This document shows positions 1 through 12,582 of a stretch of 64,000 nucleotides of DNA, one piece after another. Origin of the DNA: Micromussa lordhowensis. Its lineage: Eukaryota > Cnidaria > Anthozoa > Scleractinia > Lobophylliidae. Position 1 is the first letter of the stretch. The number at the start of each line of letters is the position of its first letter. The translations under genes and the position numbers were made by a program. The notes beneath the pieces were generated by a model. The model worked only from the letters and a program-made list of their open reading frames with translations, searched no databases and had not been told where the DNA came from. Location of the stretch: the NCBI GenBank assembly GCA_964020085.1, contig OZ026600.1, positions 12,063,348 to 12,127,347 on the forward strand, given 5' to 3'.

Positions 1-1789
1 TTGCGACGCGCGCCAAGCTCGGCTAACGAGGCAGCCAGCTGGCCGCACCCGGGGATCTGCCGGGCTGGCTAGCATAGTGTGACATTTTGCGCAGCTCTGA
101 AACTTTGCATGTGGACTCGGACCAACCCCGGGAGTGATTTGGTGCCATTAGTTTGCAAAGTTTCGACGCGCGCCAAGCTCGGCTAATTAGCAATCAGGCT
201 GGTTAGCAGAGTGTGACATTTTGCGCAGCTCCGAAACTTTGCATGTGGACTCGGACCAACCCCGGGAGTGATTTGGTGCCATTAGTTTGAAAAGTTGCGA
301 CGCGCGCCAAGCTCGGCTAACTAGCAATCCGACTGGTTAGCATAGTGTGACATTTTGCGCAGCTCCGAAACTTTGCATGTGGACCCGGACCGACCCCGGG
401 AGTGCTTTGGTGCCATTAGTTTGCAAAGTTGCGACGCGCGCCAAGCTAGGCTAACGAGGCAGCTAGCCGGCTGCACCCGGGCATCTGCCGGGCTGGTTGG
501 CACAGTGTGACATTTTTCGCTGCTCCGAAACTTTGCATGTGGACTCGGACCGACCCTGGGAGTGCTTTGGTGCCATTAGTTTGCAAAGTTGCGACGCGCG
601 CCAAGCTCGGCTAATTAGCAATCGGGCTAGTTAGCATAGTGTGACATTTTGCGCAGCTCCGAAACTTTGCATGTGGACCCGGACCGACCCCGGGAGTGCT
701 TTGGTGCCATTAGTTTGCAAAGTTGCGATGCGCGCCAAGCTCGGCTAACAAAGCAGCCAGCGGGCTGCACCCGGGCATCTGCCGGGCTGGTTGGCATAGT
801 GTGACATTTTGCGCAGCTCCGAAACTTTGCATGTGGACCCGGACCGACCCCGGGAGTGCTTTGGTGCCATTAGTTTGAAAAGTTGCGACGCGCGCCAAGC
901 TCGGCTAATTAGCAATCAGGCTGGTTAGCATAGTGTGACATTTTGCGCCGGTCCGAAACTTTGCATGTGGACCCGGACCGACCCCGGGAGTGCTTTGGTG
1001 CCATTAGTTTGCAAAGTTGCGACGCGCGCCAAGCTCGGCTAAGGAGGCAGCCAGCCGGCTGCACCCGGGCATCTGCCGGGCTGGTTGGCACAGTGTGACA
1101 TTTTTCGCTGCTCCGAAACTTTGCATGTGGACTCGGACCGACCCTGGGAGTGCTTTGGTGCCATTAGTTTGCAAAGTTGCGACGCGCGCCAAGCTCGGCT
1201 AATTAGCAATCGGGCTAGTTAGCATAGTGTGACATTTTGCGCAGCTCCGAAACTTTGCATGTGGACCTGGACCGACCCCGGGAGTGCTTTGGTGCAATTA
1301 GTTTGCAAAGTTGCGAAGCGTGCCAAGCTCGGCTAACGAGGCAGCCAGCCGGCCGCACCCGGGAATCTGCCGGGCTGGTTAGCATAGTGTGACATTTTTC
1401 GCAGTTCCGAAACTTTGCATGTGGACTCGGACCAACCCCGGGAGTGCTTTGGTGCCATTAGTTTGAAAAGTTGCGACGCGAGCCAAGCTCGGCTAACTAG
1501 CAATCCGACTGGTTAGCATAGTGTGACATTTTGCGCAGCTCCGAAACTTTGCATGTGGACCCGGACCGACCCCGGGAGTGCTTTGGTGCCATTAGTTTGC
1601 AAAGTTGCGACGCGCGCCAAGCTCGGCTAACGAGGCAGCCAGCCGGCCGCACCCGGGTACCTGCCGGGCTGGTTAGCATAGTGTGACATTTTCGCAGCTC
1701 CGAAACTTTGCATGTAAACTCGGACCGAACCCGGGAGGGGTTTGGTGCACTTAGTTTGCAAAGTTGCGACGCGCGCCAAGGTCAGCTAA
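1..1789 (+). repeat. A-type HOR, expanded by three monomers (5' end cut by window)
   Basis: The window opens near the end of the body of HOR monomer 1, and monomer 2 (L, with the CAGCTGGCCGC variant) begins at 27. The next monomer-1 linker is at 1790. The implied HOR length is about 1897 bp, 428 bp (S+S+L) more than standard. Bases 1 to about 960 match 21819-22778 at offset 21818, including rare variants such as AAGCTAGGCTAA. From about 1000 on, monomers typical of a second HOR subtype follow (GGGAATCTGCC at about 1370). This copy is therefore a chimera of two HOR subtypes. Confidence 0.8.
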
Positions 1790-3340
1790 TTAGCAATTGG
1801 GCTGGTTACCATAGTGTGACATTTTGGAGAGCTCCGAACCTTTTCTTGTGGACCTGGACCGACCCCGGGAGTGCTTTGGTGCCATTAGTTTGCAAAGTTG
1901 CGACGCGCGCCAAGCTCGGCTAACGAGGCAGCTAGCCGGCCGCACCCGGGGATCTGCCGGGCTGGCTAGCATAGTGTGACATTTTGCGCAGCTCCGAAAC
2001 TTTGCATGTGGACTCGGACCAACCCCGGGAGTGATTTGGTGCCATTAGTTTGCAAAGTTTCGACGCGCGCCAAGCTCGGCTAATTAGCAATCAGGCTGGT
2101 TAGAAGAGTGTGACATTTTGCGCAGCTCCGAAACTTTGCATGTGGACTCGGACCAACCCCGGGAGTGATTTGGTGCCATTAGTTTGAAAAGTTGCGACGC
2201 GCGCCAAGCTCGGCTAACTAGCAATCCGACTGGTTAGCATAGTGTGACATTTTGCGCAGCTCCGAAACTTTGCATGTGGACCCGGACCGACCCCGGGAGT
2301 GCTTTGGTGCCATTAGTTTGCAAAGTTTCGACGCGCGCCAAGCTCGGCTAATTAGCAATCAGGCTGGTTAGCAGAGTGTGACATTTTGCGCAGCTCCGAA
2401 ACTTTGCATGTGGACTCGGACCAACCCCGGGAGTGATTTGGTGCCATTAGTTTGCAAAGTTTCGACGCGCGCCAAGCTCGGCTAATTAGCAATCAGGCTG
2501 GTTAGCAGAGTGTGACATTTTGCGCAGCTCCGAAAATTTGCATGTGGACTCGGACCAACCCCGGGAGTGATTTGGTGCCATTAGTTTGAAAAGTTGCGAC
2601 GCGCGCCAAGCTCGGCTAACTAGCAATCGGGCTAGTTAGCATAGTGTGACATTTTGCGCAGCTCCGAAACTTTGCATGTGGACCCGGACCGACCCCGGGA
2701 GTGCTTTGGTGCCATTAGTTTGCAAAGTTGTGACGCGCGCCAAGCTCGGCTAACAAAGCAGCCAGCGGGCTGCACCCGGGCATCTGCCGGGCTGGTTGGC
2801 ATAGTGTGACATTTTGCGCAGCTCCGAAACTTTGCATGTGGACCCGGACCGACCCTGGGAGTGCTTTGGTGCCACTAGTTTGCAAAGTTGCAACGCGCGC
2901 CAAGCTCGGCTAATTAGCAATCGGGCTGGTTAGCATAGTGTGATATTTTGCGCAGCTCCGAAACTTGGCATGTGGACTCGGACCGACCCCGGGAGTGCTT
3001 TGGTGCCATTAGTTTGCAAAGTTGCGAAACGCGCCAAGCTCGGCTTATTAGCAATCGGTCTGGTTAGCATAGTGTGACATTTTGCGCAGCTCCGAAACTT
3101 TGCATGTGGACCCGGACCGACCCCAGGATTGCTTTGGTGGCATTAGTTTGCAAAGTTGCGACATGCGCCAAGCTCGGCTAACGAGGCAACCAGCCGGCCG
3201 CACCCAGGCATCTACCGGGCTGGTTAGAATAGTGTGACATTTTGCGCAGCTCCCAAACTTTGCATGTGGACTCGGACCAACCCCGGGAGTGCTTTGGTGC
3301 CATTAGTTTGCAAAGAGGCAACGCGCGCCAAGCTCGGCTA
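1790..3340 (+). repeat. Irregular A-type HOR passing into B-type DNA
   Basis: It starts with the monomer-1 linker TTAGCAATTGGGCTGGTTACC. S, L, S and S' monomers follow, then extra S copies with GTTTCGACG and AGCAGAGTGTG (about 2354 and 2485). That indicates local amplification of the S class. From about 2914 the monomers change to types with GTGTGATATTTTGCG and GGCTTATTAGCAATCGG, which mark the edge of B-type DNA. The right half matches 43.4-44.1 kb at offset 40780. Confidence 0.7.
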
Positions 3341-3539
3341 ATTAGCAATCGGGCTACTTAGCATAGTGTGACATTTTGCGCAGCTCCGGAACTTGGCATG
3401 TTGACTCGGACCGACCCCGAGAGTGCTTTGGTGCCATTAGTTTGGAAAGTTGCGACGCGCGCCAAGCTCGGCTAACGAGGCAGCCAGCCGGCCGCAGCCG
3501 GGGACCTGCCGGGCTGGTTAGCATAGGAAGACATTTTCG

Positions 3540-6500
3540 CAGCTCCGAAACTTTGCACGTGGACTCGGACCAACCACGGGAGTGCTTTGGTGCCATTAGT
3601 TTGCAAAGTTTCGACGCGCGCCAAGCTCGGCTAATTAGCAATCGGGCTGGTTAGCAGAGTGTGACATTTTGCGCAGCTCCGAAACTTTGCATGTGGACTC
3701 GGACCAACCCCGGGAGTGATTTGGTGCCATTAGTTTGCAAAGTTGCGACGCGCGCCAAGCTCGGCTAACTAGCAATCCGACTGGTTAGCATAGTGTGACA
3801 TTTTACGCAGCTCCGAAACTTTGCATGTGGACCCGGACCGACCCCGGGAGTGCTTTGGTGCCATTAGTTTGCAAAGTTGCGACGCGCGCCAAGCTCGGCT
3901 AACGAGGCAGCCAGCCGGCTACACCCGGGCATCTGCCGGGCTGGTTGGCACAGTGTGACATTTTTCGCTGCCCCGAAACTTTGCATGTGGACCCAGACCG
4001 ACCCCGGGAGTGCTTTGGTGCCATTAGTTTGCAAAGTTGCGACGCGCGCTAAGCTCAGCTAATTAGCAATCGGGCTGGTTAGCATAGTGTGACATTTTGC
4101 GCGGCTCCGAAACTTTGCATGTAAGCTCGGACCGACCCCGGGAGTGCTTTGGTGCCATTAGTTTGCAAAGTTGCGACGCGTGCCAAGCTCGGCTTATTAG
4201 CAATCGGGCTTCTTAGCATAGTGTGACATTTTCCGCAGCTCCGAAACTTTGCATGTGGACCTGGACCGACCCCAGGAGTGCTTTGGTGCCATTACTTTGC
4301 AAAGTTGCGATGCGCGCAAAGCTCGACTAACGAGGCAGCCAGCCGGCCACACCTGGGGATCTGCCGGCCTGGTTAGCACAGTGTGACATTTTGCGCAGCT
4401 CCGAAACTTTGCATATTGGACTCGGACCGACCCCGGGAGTGCTTTGGTGCCATTAGTTTGCAAAGTTGTGACGCGCGCCAAGCTCGGCTAATTAGCAATC
4501 GGGCTAGTTAGCATAGTGTGACATTTTGCGTAGCTCCAATACTTTGCATGTGGACTTGGACCGACCCCGGTAGTGCTTTCGTGACATTAGTTTGCAAAGT
4601 TGCGACGCCCGCCAAGCTCTTCTAACGAGGCAGCCAGCCGGCCGCACCCGGGGACCTGCCGGGCTGGTTAGCATAGTGTGACATTTTCGCAGCTCCGAAA
4701 CTTTGCATGTGAACTCGGACCGAACCCGGGAAGGGTTTGGTGCCATTAGTTTGCAAAGTTGCGACGGGCGCCAAGGTCAGCTAATTAGCAATTGGGCTGG
4801 TTAGCATAGTGTGACATTTTGGAGAGCTCCGAAACTTTGCTTGTGGACCCGGACCGACCACGGGAGTGCTTTGGTGCCATTAGTTTGCAAAGTTTTGACG
4901 CGCGCCAAGCTCGGCTAATTAGCAATCGGGCTGGTTAGCAGAGTGTGACATTTTGTGTAGCTCCAATACTTTGCATGTGGACTTGGACCGACCCCAGTAG
5001 TGCTTTCGTGCCATTAGTTTGCAAAGTTGCGACGCGCGCCAAGCTCGGCTAACGAGGCAGCCAGCCGGCCGCACCCGGGGATCTGCCGGGCTGGTTAGCA
5101 TAGTGTGACATTTTGCGCAGCTCCGAAACTTTGCATGTGGACTCGGACCAACCACGGGAGTGCTTTGGTGCCATTAGTTTGCAAAGTTGCGACGCGCGCC
5201 AAGCTCGGCTAATTAGCAATCGGGCTGGTTAGCAGAGTGTGACATCTTTTGCCCCGAAACTTTGCCTGTGGACTCGGACCAACCCCAGGAGTGATTTGGT
5301 GCCATTAGTTTGAAAAGTTCCGACGCGCGCCAAGCTCGGCTAACTAGCAATCCGACTGGTTAGCATAGTGTGACATTTTGCGTAGCTCCAAAACTTTGCA
5401 TGTGGACTTGGACCGACCCCGGTAGTGCTTTGGTGCCATTAGTTTGCAAAGTTGCGACAGGCGCCAAGCTCGGCTTATTAGCAATCGGGCTGGTTAGCAT
5501 AGTGTGACATTTTGCGCAGCTCCGAAACTTTGCATGTGGACCTGGACCGACCCCAGGATTGCTTTGGAAGCATTAGTTTGCAAAGTTGCGACGTGCGCCA
5601 AGCTCGGCTAACGAGGCAACCAGCCGGCTGCACCCAGCCATCTACCGGGCTGGTTAGAATAGTGTGACATTTTGCGCAGCTCCCAAACTTTGCATGTGGA
5701 CTCGGACCAACCCCGGGAGTGCTTTGGTGCCATTAGTTTGCAAAGTTGCGACGCGCGCCAAGCTCGGCTAATTAGCAATCGGGCTAGTTAGCATAGTGTG
5801 ACATTTTGCGCAGCTCCGGAACTTTGCATGTGGACTCGGACCGACCCCGGGAGTGCTTTGGTGCCATTAGTTTGGAAAGTTGCGACGCGCGCCAAGCTCG
5901 GCTAACGAGGCAGCCAGCCGGCCGCAGCCGGGGACCTGCCGGGCTGGTTAGCATATCAAGACATTTTCGCAGCTCCGAAACTTTGCATGTGAACTCGGAC
6001 CGAACCCGGGAGGGGTTTGGTGCCATTAGTTTGCAAAGTTGCGACGGGCGCCAAGGTCAGCTAATTAGCAATTGGACTAGTTAACATAGTGTGACATTTT
6101 GGAGAGCTCCGAAACTTTGCTTGTGGACCTGGACCGACCCCGGGAGTGCTTTGGTGCCATTAGTTTGCAAAGTTGCGACGCGCGCCAAGCTCGGCTAACG
6201 AGGCAGCCAGCCGGCCGCACCCGGGGATCTGCCGGGCTGGTTAGCATAGTGTGACATTTTGCGCAGCTCCGAAACTTTGCACGTGGACTCGGACCAACCA
6301 CGGGAGTGCTTTGGTGCCATTAGTTTGCAAAGTTTCGACGCGCGCCAAGCTCGGCTAATTAGCAATCGGGCTGGTTAGCAGAGTGTGACATTTTGCGCAG
6401 CTCCGAAACTTTGCATGTGGACTCGGACCAACCCCGGGAGTGATTTGGTGCCATTAGTTTGCAAAGTTGCGACGCGCGCCAAGCTCGGCTAACTAGCAAT

Positions 6501-7735
6501 CCGACTGGTTAGCATAGTGTGACATTTTACGCAGCTCCGAAACTTTGCATGTGGACCCGGACCGACCCCGGGAGTGCTTTGGTGCCATTAGTTTGCAAAG
6601 TTGCGACGCGCGCCAAGCTCGGCTAACGAGGCAGCCAGCCGGCTACACCCGGGCATCTGCCGGGCTGGTTGGCACAGTGTGACATTTTTCGCTACCCCGA
6701 AACTTTGCATGTGGACCCAGACCGACCCCGGGAGTGCTTTGGTGCCATTAGTTTGCAAAGTTGCGACGCGCGCCAAGCTCAGCTAATTAGCAATCGGGCT
6801 GGTTAGCATAGTGTGACATTTTGCGCGGCTCCGAAACTTTGCATGTAAGCTCGGACCGACCCCGGGAGTGCTTTGGTGCCATTAGTTTGCAAAGTTGCGA
6901 CGCGTGCCAAGCTCGGCTTATTAGCAATCGGGCTTCTTAGCATAGTGTGACATTTTCCGCAGCTCCGAAACTTTGCATGTGGACCTGGACCGACCCCAGG
7001 AGTGCTTTGGTGCCATTACTTTGCAAAGTTGCGATGCGCGCAAAGCTCGACTAACGAGGCAGCCAGCCGGCCACACCTGGGGATCTGCCGGCCTGGTTAG
7101 CACAGTGTGACATTTTGCGCAGCTCCGAAACTTTGCATATTGGACTCGGACCGACCCCGGGAGTGCTTTGGTGCCATTAGTTTGCAAAGTTGTGACGCGC
7201 GCCAAGCTCGGCTAATTAGCAATCGGGCTAGTTAGCATAGTGTGACATTTTGCGTAGCTCCAATACTTTGCATGTGGACTTGGACCGACCCCGGTAGTGC
7301 TTTCGTGACATTAGTTTGCAAAGTTGCGACGCCCGCCAAGCTCTTCTAACGAGGCAGCCAGCCGGCCGCACCCGGGGACCTGCCGGGCTGGTTAGCATAG
7401 TGTGACATTTTCGCAGCTCCGAAACTTTGCATGTGAACTCGGACCGAACCCGGGAATGGTTTGGTGCCATTAGTTTGCAAAGTTGCGACGGGCGCCAATG
7501 TCAGCTAATTAGCAATTGGGCTGGTTAGCATAGTGTGACATTTTGGAGAGCTCCGAAACTTTGCTTGTGGACCCGGACCGACCACGGGAGTGCTTTGGTG
7601 CCATTAGTTTGCAAAGTTTCGACGCGCGCCAAGCTCGGCTAATTAGCAATCGGGCTGGTTAGCAGAGTGTGACATTTTGCGTAGCTCCAATACTTTGCAT
7701 GTGGACTTGGAGCGACCCCGGTAGTGCTTTCGTGA
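3540..7735 (+). repeat. 2724-bp offset duplication inside B block 1
   Basis: Bases of about 3540-5010 reappear at about 6264-7734, offset 2724. Shared rare marks include GCACGTGGACTCGG (3555/6279), GGCTACACCCGGGC, CATGTAAGCTCGGACC, and CGCCCGCCAAGCTCTTC (4607/7331). Copies differ by scattered substitutions, such as GTTTTGACGC at 4891 versus GTTTCGACGC at 7615. A further stretch of about 5160-5800 matches about 8177-8820 at offset 3017. Together these point to a second-order unit near 2.7-3.0 kb. Confidence 0.75.
5241..5258 (+). other. Shortened S-monomer subfamily (exemplar)
   Basis: The usual CATTTTGCGCAGCTCCGAAAC is replaced by CATCTTTTGCCCCGAAAC, a net loss of three bases that gives a 131-bp monomer. 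The same defect occurs near 8258, and with CATTTTTTGCCCCG near 47751 and 51223. All four lie in B-type blocks, so it marks descent within those blocks. Confidence 0.75.
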
Positions 7736-9970
7736 CATTAGTTTGCAAAGTTGCGACGCCCGCCAAGCTCTTCTAACGAGGCAGCCAGCCGGCCGCACCC
7801 GGGGACCTGCCGGGCTGGTTACCATAGTGTGACATTTTCGCAGCTCCGAAACTTTCCATGTGAACTCGGACCGAACCCGGGAGGGGTTTGGTGCCATTAG
7901 TTTGCAAAGTTGCGACGGGCGCCAAGGTCAGCTAATTAGCAATTGGGCTAGTTAGCATAGTGTGACATTTTGGAGAGCTCCGAAACTTTGCTTGTGGACC
8001 CGGACCGACCACGGGAGTGCTTTGATACCATTAGTTTGCAAAGTTGCGACGCGCGCCAAGCTCGGCTAACGAGGCAGCCAGCCGGCCGCACCCGGGGATC
8101 TGCCGGGCTGGTTAGCATAGTGTGACATTTTGCGCAGCTCCGAAACTTTGCATGTGGACTCGGACCAACCACGGGAGTGCTTTGGTGCCATTAGTTTGCA
8201 AAGTTGCGACACGCGCCAAGCTCGGCTAATTAGCAATCGGGCTGGTTAGCAGAGTGTGACATCTTTTGCCCCGAAACTTTGCCTGTGGACTCGGACCAAC
8301 CCCAGGAGTGATTTGGTGCCATTAGTTTGAAAAGTTCCGACGCGCGCCAAGCTCGGCTAACTAGCAATCCGACTGGTTAGCATAGTGTGACATTTTGCGT
8401 AGCTCCAAAACTTTGCCTGTGGACTTGGACCGACCCCGGTAGTGCTTTGGTGCCATTAGTTTGCAAAGTTGCGACAGGCGCCAAGCTCGGCTTATTAGCA
8501 ATCGGGCTGGTTAGCATAGTGTGACATTTTGCGCAGCTCCGAAACTTTGCATGTGGACCTGGACCGACCCCAGGATTGCTTTGGTGGCATTAGTTTGCAA
8601 AGTTGCGACGTGCGCCAAGCTCGGCTAACGAGGCAACCAGCCGGCTGCACCCAGCCATCTACCGGGCTGGTTAGAATAGTGTGACATTTTGCGCAGCTCC
8701 CAAACTTTGCATGTGGACTCGGACCAACCCCGGGAGTGCTTTGGTGCCATTAGTTTGCAAAGTTGCGACGCGCGCCAAGCTCGGCTAATTAGCAATCGGG
8801 CTAGTTAGCATAGTGTGACATTTTGCGTAGCTCCAAAACTTTGCATGTGGACTTGGACCGACCCCGGTAGTGCTTTCGTGACATTAGGTTGCAAAGTTGC
8901 GACGCGCGCCAAGCTCGGCTAATTAGCAATCGGGCTAGTTAGCATAGTGTGACATTTTGCGTAGCTCCAAAACTTTGCATGTGGACTTGGACCGACCCCG
9001 GTAGTGCTTTGGTGCCATTAGTTTGCAAAGTTGCAACACGCGCCAAGCTCGGCTTATTAGCAATCGGGCTGGTTAGCATAGTGTGACATTTTGCACAGCT
9101 CCGAAACTTTGCATGTGGACCCAGACCGACCCCGGGAGTACTTTGGTGCCATTAGTTTGCAAAGTTGCGACACGCGCCAAGCTCGGCTAACGAGGCAGCC
9201 AGCCGGCCGCACCCGGGATCGGCCGGGCTGGTTAGCATAGTGTGACCTTTAGCGCAGCTCCGAAACTTTGTATGTGGACTTGGACCGACCCCGGGAGTGC
9301 TTTGGTGCCATTAGTTTGCAAAATTGCGACGCGCGCCAAGCTCGGCTCATTAGCAATCGGGCGTCTTAGGATAGTGTGACATATTGCGCAGCTCCGAAAC
9401 TTTGCATGTGGACCCGGACCGACCCCGGAAGTGCTTTGCTGCCACTAGTTTGCAAAGTTGCGACGCGCGCCAAGCTCGGCTAATTAGCAATCGGGCTGGT
9501 TAGCATAGTGTGACATATTGCGCATTTCCGAAACTTTGCATGTGGACCTGGACCGACCCCGGGAGTGCTTTGGTGCCATTATCTTGCAAAGTTGCGATGC
9601 GCGCAAAGCTTGACTAACGAGGCAGCCAGCCGGCCACACCTGGGGATCTGCCGGCCTGGTTAGCACAGTGTGACATTTTGCGCAGCTCCGAAACTTTGCA
9701 TATTGGACTCGGACCGACCCCGGGAGTGCTTTGGTGCCATTAGTTTGCAACGTTGCAAGGTGCGCCAAGCTCGGCTAACGAGGCAGCCAGCCGGCCGCAC
9801 CTGGGGATCTGCCGGGCTGGTTAGCATAGTGTGACAGTTTGCGCAGCTTCGAAACTTTGCATGTGGACTCGGACCGACCCCGGGAGTGCTTTGGTGCCAT
9901 TAGTTTGCAAAGTTGCGATGCGCGCCAAGCTCGGCTAATTAGCAATCGGGCTGGTTAGCATAGTGTCACA

Positions 9971-10979
9971 ATTTGCGCAGCTCCGAAACTTTGCATGTGG
10001 ACCCGGACCGACCCCGGGAGTGCTTTGGTGCCATTAGTTTGCAAAGTTGCGAAGCGCGCCAAGCTCGGCTAACGAGGCAGCCAGCCGGCCGCACCCGGGA
10101 ATCTGCCGGGCTGGTTAGCATAGTGTCACATTTTTCGCAGTTCCGAAACTTTGCATGTGGACTCGGACCAACCCCGGGAGTGCTTTGGTGCCATTACTTT
10201 GAAAAGTTGCGACGCGAGCCAAGCTCGGCTAACTAGCAATCCGACTGGTTAGCATAGTGTGACATTTTGCGCAGCTCCGAAACTTTGCATGTGGACCCGG
10301 ACCGACCCCGGGAGTGCTTTGGTGCCATTAGTTTGCAAAGTTGCGACGCGCGCCAAGCTCAGCTAACGAGGCAGCCAGCCGGCCGCACCCGGGCATCTGC
10401 CGGGCTTGTTAGCATAGTGTGACATTTTGCGCAGCTCCAAAACTTTGCATGTGGACTCGGACCGACCCCACGAGTGCTTTTGTGCCATTAGTTTGAAAAG
10501 TTGCGACGCGCGCCAAGCTCGGCTAATTAGCAATCAGGCTGGTTAGCATAGTGTGACACTTTGCGCCGGTCCGAAACTTTGCATGTGGACCCGGACCGAC
10601 CCCGGGAGTTCTTTGGTGCCTTTAGTTTGGAAAGTTGCGACGCGCGCCAAGCTCGGATAACGAGGCAGCCAGCCGGCCGCACCCGGGGATCTGCCGGGCT
10701 AGTTAGCATTGTGTGACATTTTGCGGAGCTCCAAAACTTCGCATGTGGACTTGGAACGACCCCGGTAGTGCTTTCGTGACATTAGTTTGCAAAGTTGCGA
10801 CGCGCGCCAAGCTCGGCTAACGAGGCAGGCAGCCGGCCGCACCCGGGTACCTGCCGGGCTGGTTAGCATAGTGTGACATTTTCGCAGCTCCGAAACTTTG
10901 CATGTGAACTCGGACCGAACCCGGGAGGGGTTTGGTGCACTTAGTTTGCAAAGTTGCGACACGCGCCAAGGTCAGCTAA
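9971..10979 (+). repeat. Partial A-type HOR (about monomers 4-10) at the left edge of the core
   Basis: After a body of the GTGTCACAATTTGCG type at 9966, the order L (GGGAATCT, 10073), S' (10233), L (GGGCATCT), S (10527, body GCGCCGGTCC), L (GGGGATCT, GGATAACGAGG) and L (GGGTACCT) reproduces HOR monomers 5-10. The first three monomers are missing, so B-type DNA is joined directly into the middle of an HOR. Confidence 0.75.
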
Positions 10980-12448
10980 TTAGCAATTGGGCTGGTTACC
11001 ATAGTGTGACATTTTGTAGAGCTCCGAACCTTTTCTGCTGGACCTGGACCGACCCCGGGAGTGCTTTGGTGCCATTAGTTTGCAAAGTTGCGACGCGCGC
11101 CAAGCTCGGCTAACGAGGCAGCCAGCCGGCCGCACCCGGGGATCTGCCGGGCTGGCTAGCATAGTGTGACATTTTGCGCAGCTCTGAAACTTTGCATGTG
11201 GACTCGGACCAACCCCGGGAGTGATTTGGTGCCATTAGTTTGCAAAGTTTCGACGCGCGCCAAGCTCGGCTAATTGGCAATCAGGCTGGTTAGCAGAGTG
11301 TGACATTTTGCGCAGCTCCGAAACTTTGCATGTGGACTCGGACCAACCCCGGGAGTGATTTAATGCCATTAGTTTGAAAAGTTGCGACGCGCGCCAAGCT
11401 CGGCTAACTAGCAATCCGACTGGTTAGCATAGTGTGACATTTTGCGCAGCTCCGAAACTTTGCATGTGGACCCGGACCGACCCCGGGAGTGCTTTGGTGC
11501 CATTAGTTTGCAAAGTTGCGACGCGCGCCAAGCTCGGCTAACGAGGCAGCCAGCCGGCTGCACCCGGGCATCTGCCGGGCTGGTTGGCACAGTGTGACAT
11601 TTTTCGCTGCTCCGAAACTTTGCATGTGGACTCGGACCAACCCTGGGAGTGCTTTGGTGCCATTAGTTTGCAAAGTTGCGACGCGCGCCAAGCTCGGCTA
11701 ATTAGCAATCGGGCTAGTTAGCATAGTGTGACATTTTGCGCAGCTCCGAAACTTTGCATGTGGACCTGGACCGACCCCGGGAGTGCTTTGGTGCCATTAG
11801 TTTGCAAAGTTGCGTCGCGCGCCAAGCTCGGCTAACAAAGCAGCCAGCGGGCTGCACCCAGGCATCTGCCGGGCTGGTTGGCATAGTGTGACATTTTGCG
11901 CAGCTCCGAAACTTTGCATGTGGACCCGGACCGACCCCGGGAGTGCTTTGGTGCCATTAGTTTGAAAAGTTGCGACGCGCGCCAAGCTCGGCTAATTAGC
12001 AATCAGGCTGGTTAGCATAGTGTGACATTTTGCGCCGGTCCGAAACTTTGCATGTGGACCCGGACCGACCCCGGGAGTTCTTTGGTGCCATTAGTTTGGA
12101 AAGTTGCGACGCGCGCCAAGCTCGGATAACGAGGCAGCCAGCCGGCCGCACCCGGGGATCTGCCGGGCTGGTTAGCATTGTGTGACATTTTGCGGAGCTC
12201 CAAAACTTCGCATGTGGACTTGGAACGACCCCGGTAGTGCTTTCGTGACATTAGTTTGCAAAGTTGCGACGCGCGCCAAGCTCGGCTAACGAGGCAGCCA
12301 GCCGGCCGCACCCGGGTACCTGCCGGGCTGGTTAGCATAGTGTGACATTTTCGCAGCTCCGAAACTTTGCATGTGAACTCGGACCGAACCCGGGAGGGGT
12401 TTGGTGCTTTTAGTTTGCAAAGTTGCGACGCGCGCCAAGGTCAGCTAA
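10980..12448 (+). repeat. HOR copy H1 (subtype A2, 1469 bp)
   Basis: Ten monomers in order SLSSLSLSLL. The A2 subtype is defined by monomer 5 with GGTTGGCACAGTGTGAC and TTTTTCGCTGCTCC, and by monomer 7 with CTAACAAAGCAGCCAGCGGG. Monomer 3 has TTGGCAATC. The copy 4405 bp downstream (H4) shares these marks. Confidence 0.88.
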
Positions 12449-12453
12449 TTAGC
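12444..12453. other. 10-bp palindrome at the short-linker junction (exemplar)
   Basis: Where a body ending GCTAA meets the S linker TTAGC, the sequence GCTAATTAGC forms a perfect 10-bp palindrome with a TAATTA core. It recurs at most S junctions. It is lost at L junctions (GCTAACGAGG) and altered at S' junctions (GCTAACTAGC). On the minus strand it supplies stop codons, which explains why reading frames there end at this point. TAATTA is a generic homeodomain core, but protein binding here is only a possibility. Confidence 0.75.
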
Positions 12454-12582
12454 AATTGGGCTGGTTACCATAGTGTGACATTTTGGAGAGCTCCGAACCT
12501 TTTCTTGTGGACCTGGACCGACCCCGGGAGTGCTTTGGTGCCATTAGTTTGCAAAGTTGCGACGCGCGCCAAGCTCGGCTAA
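12449..12582 (+). repeat. Reference short monomer (S, 134 bp)
   Basis: An S monomer is a 19-bp linker (pattern TTAGCAATNNGGCTGGTTA) followed by a body of about 115 bp ending in CTCGGCTAA. This copy is monomer 1 of the HOR and has diagnostic changes: GTTACCATAG at the linker end, GGAGAGCTCCGAACC, and CTTGTGGACC. A common sister linker, S', reads CTAGCAATCCGACTGGTTA (for example at 12877 and 13171). The spacing is exact: the next linker starts at 12583. Confidence 0.95.

Larger units (their letters stand above)
3341..9970 (+). repeat. B-type satellite block 1 (mixed, older monomers)
   Basis: This stretch lacks the 10-mer order. It is a mixture of S and L monomers marked by GCGTAGCTCCAA, TGGACTTGGACCG, GAACCCGGGAGGGG, GACGGGCGCCAAGG, GCATATTGGACTCGG and TGCGCAAAGCTCGACTAA. 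Neighbouring monomers differ more than in the A core. It contains internal duplications at offsets of 2724 and 3017 bp. It is collinear with 43.7-49.3 kb. Confidence 0.8.

Noticed and set aside
9841..9860. Pol III B-box-like GCTTCGAAAC in some monomers
   Set aside because: It differs from the consensus, most monomers have GCTCCGAAAC instead, and no A box at a suitable distance or tRNA-like fold was found.
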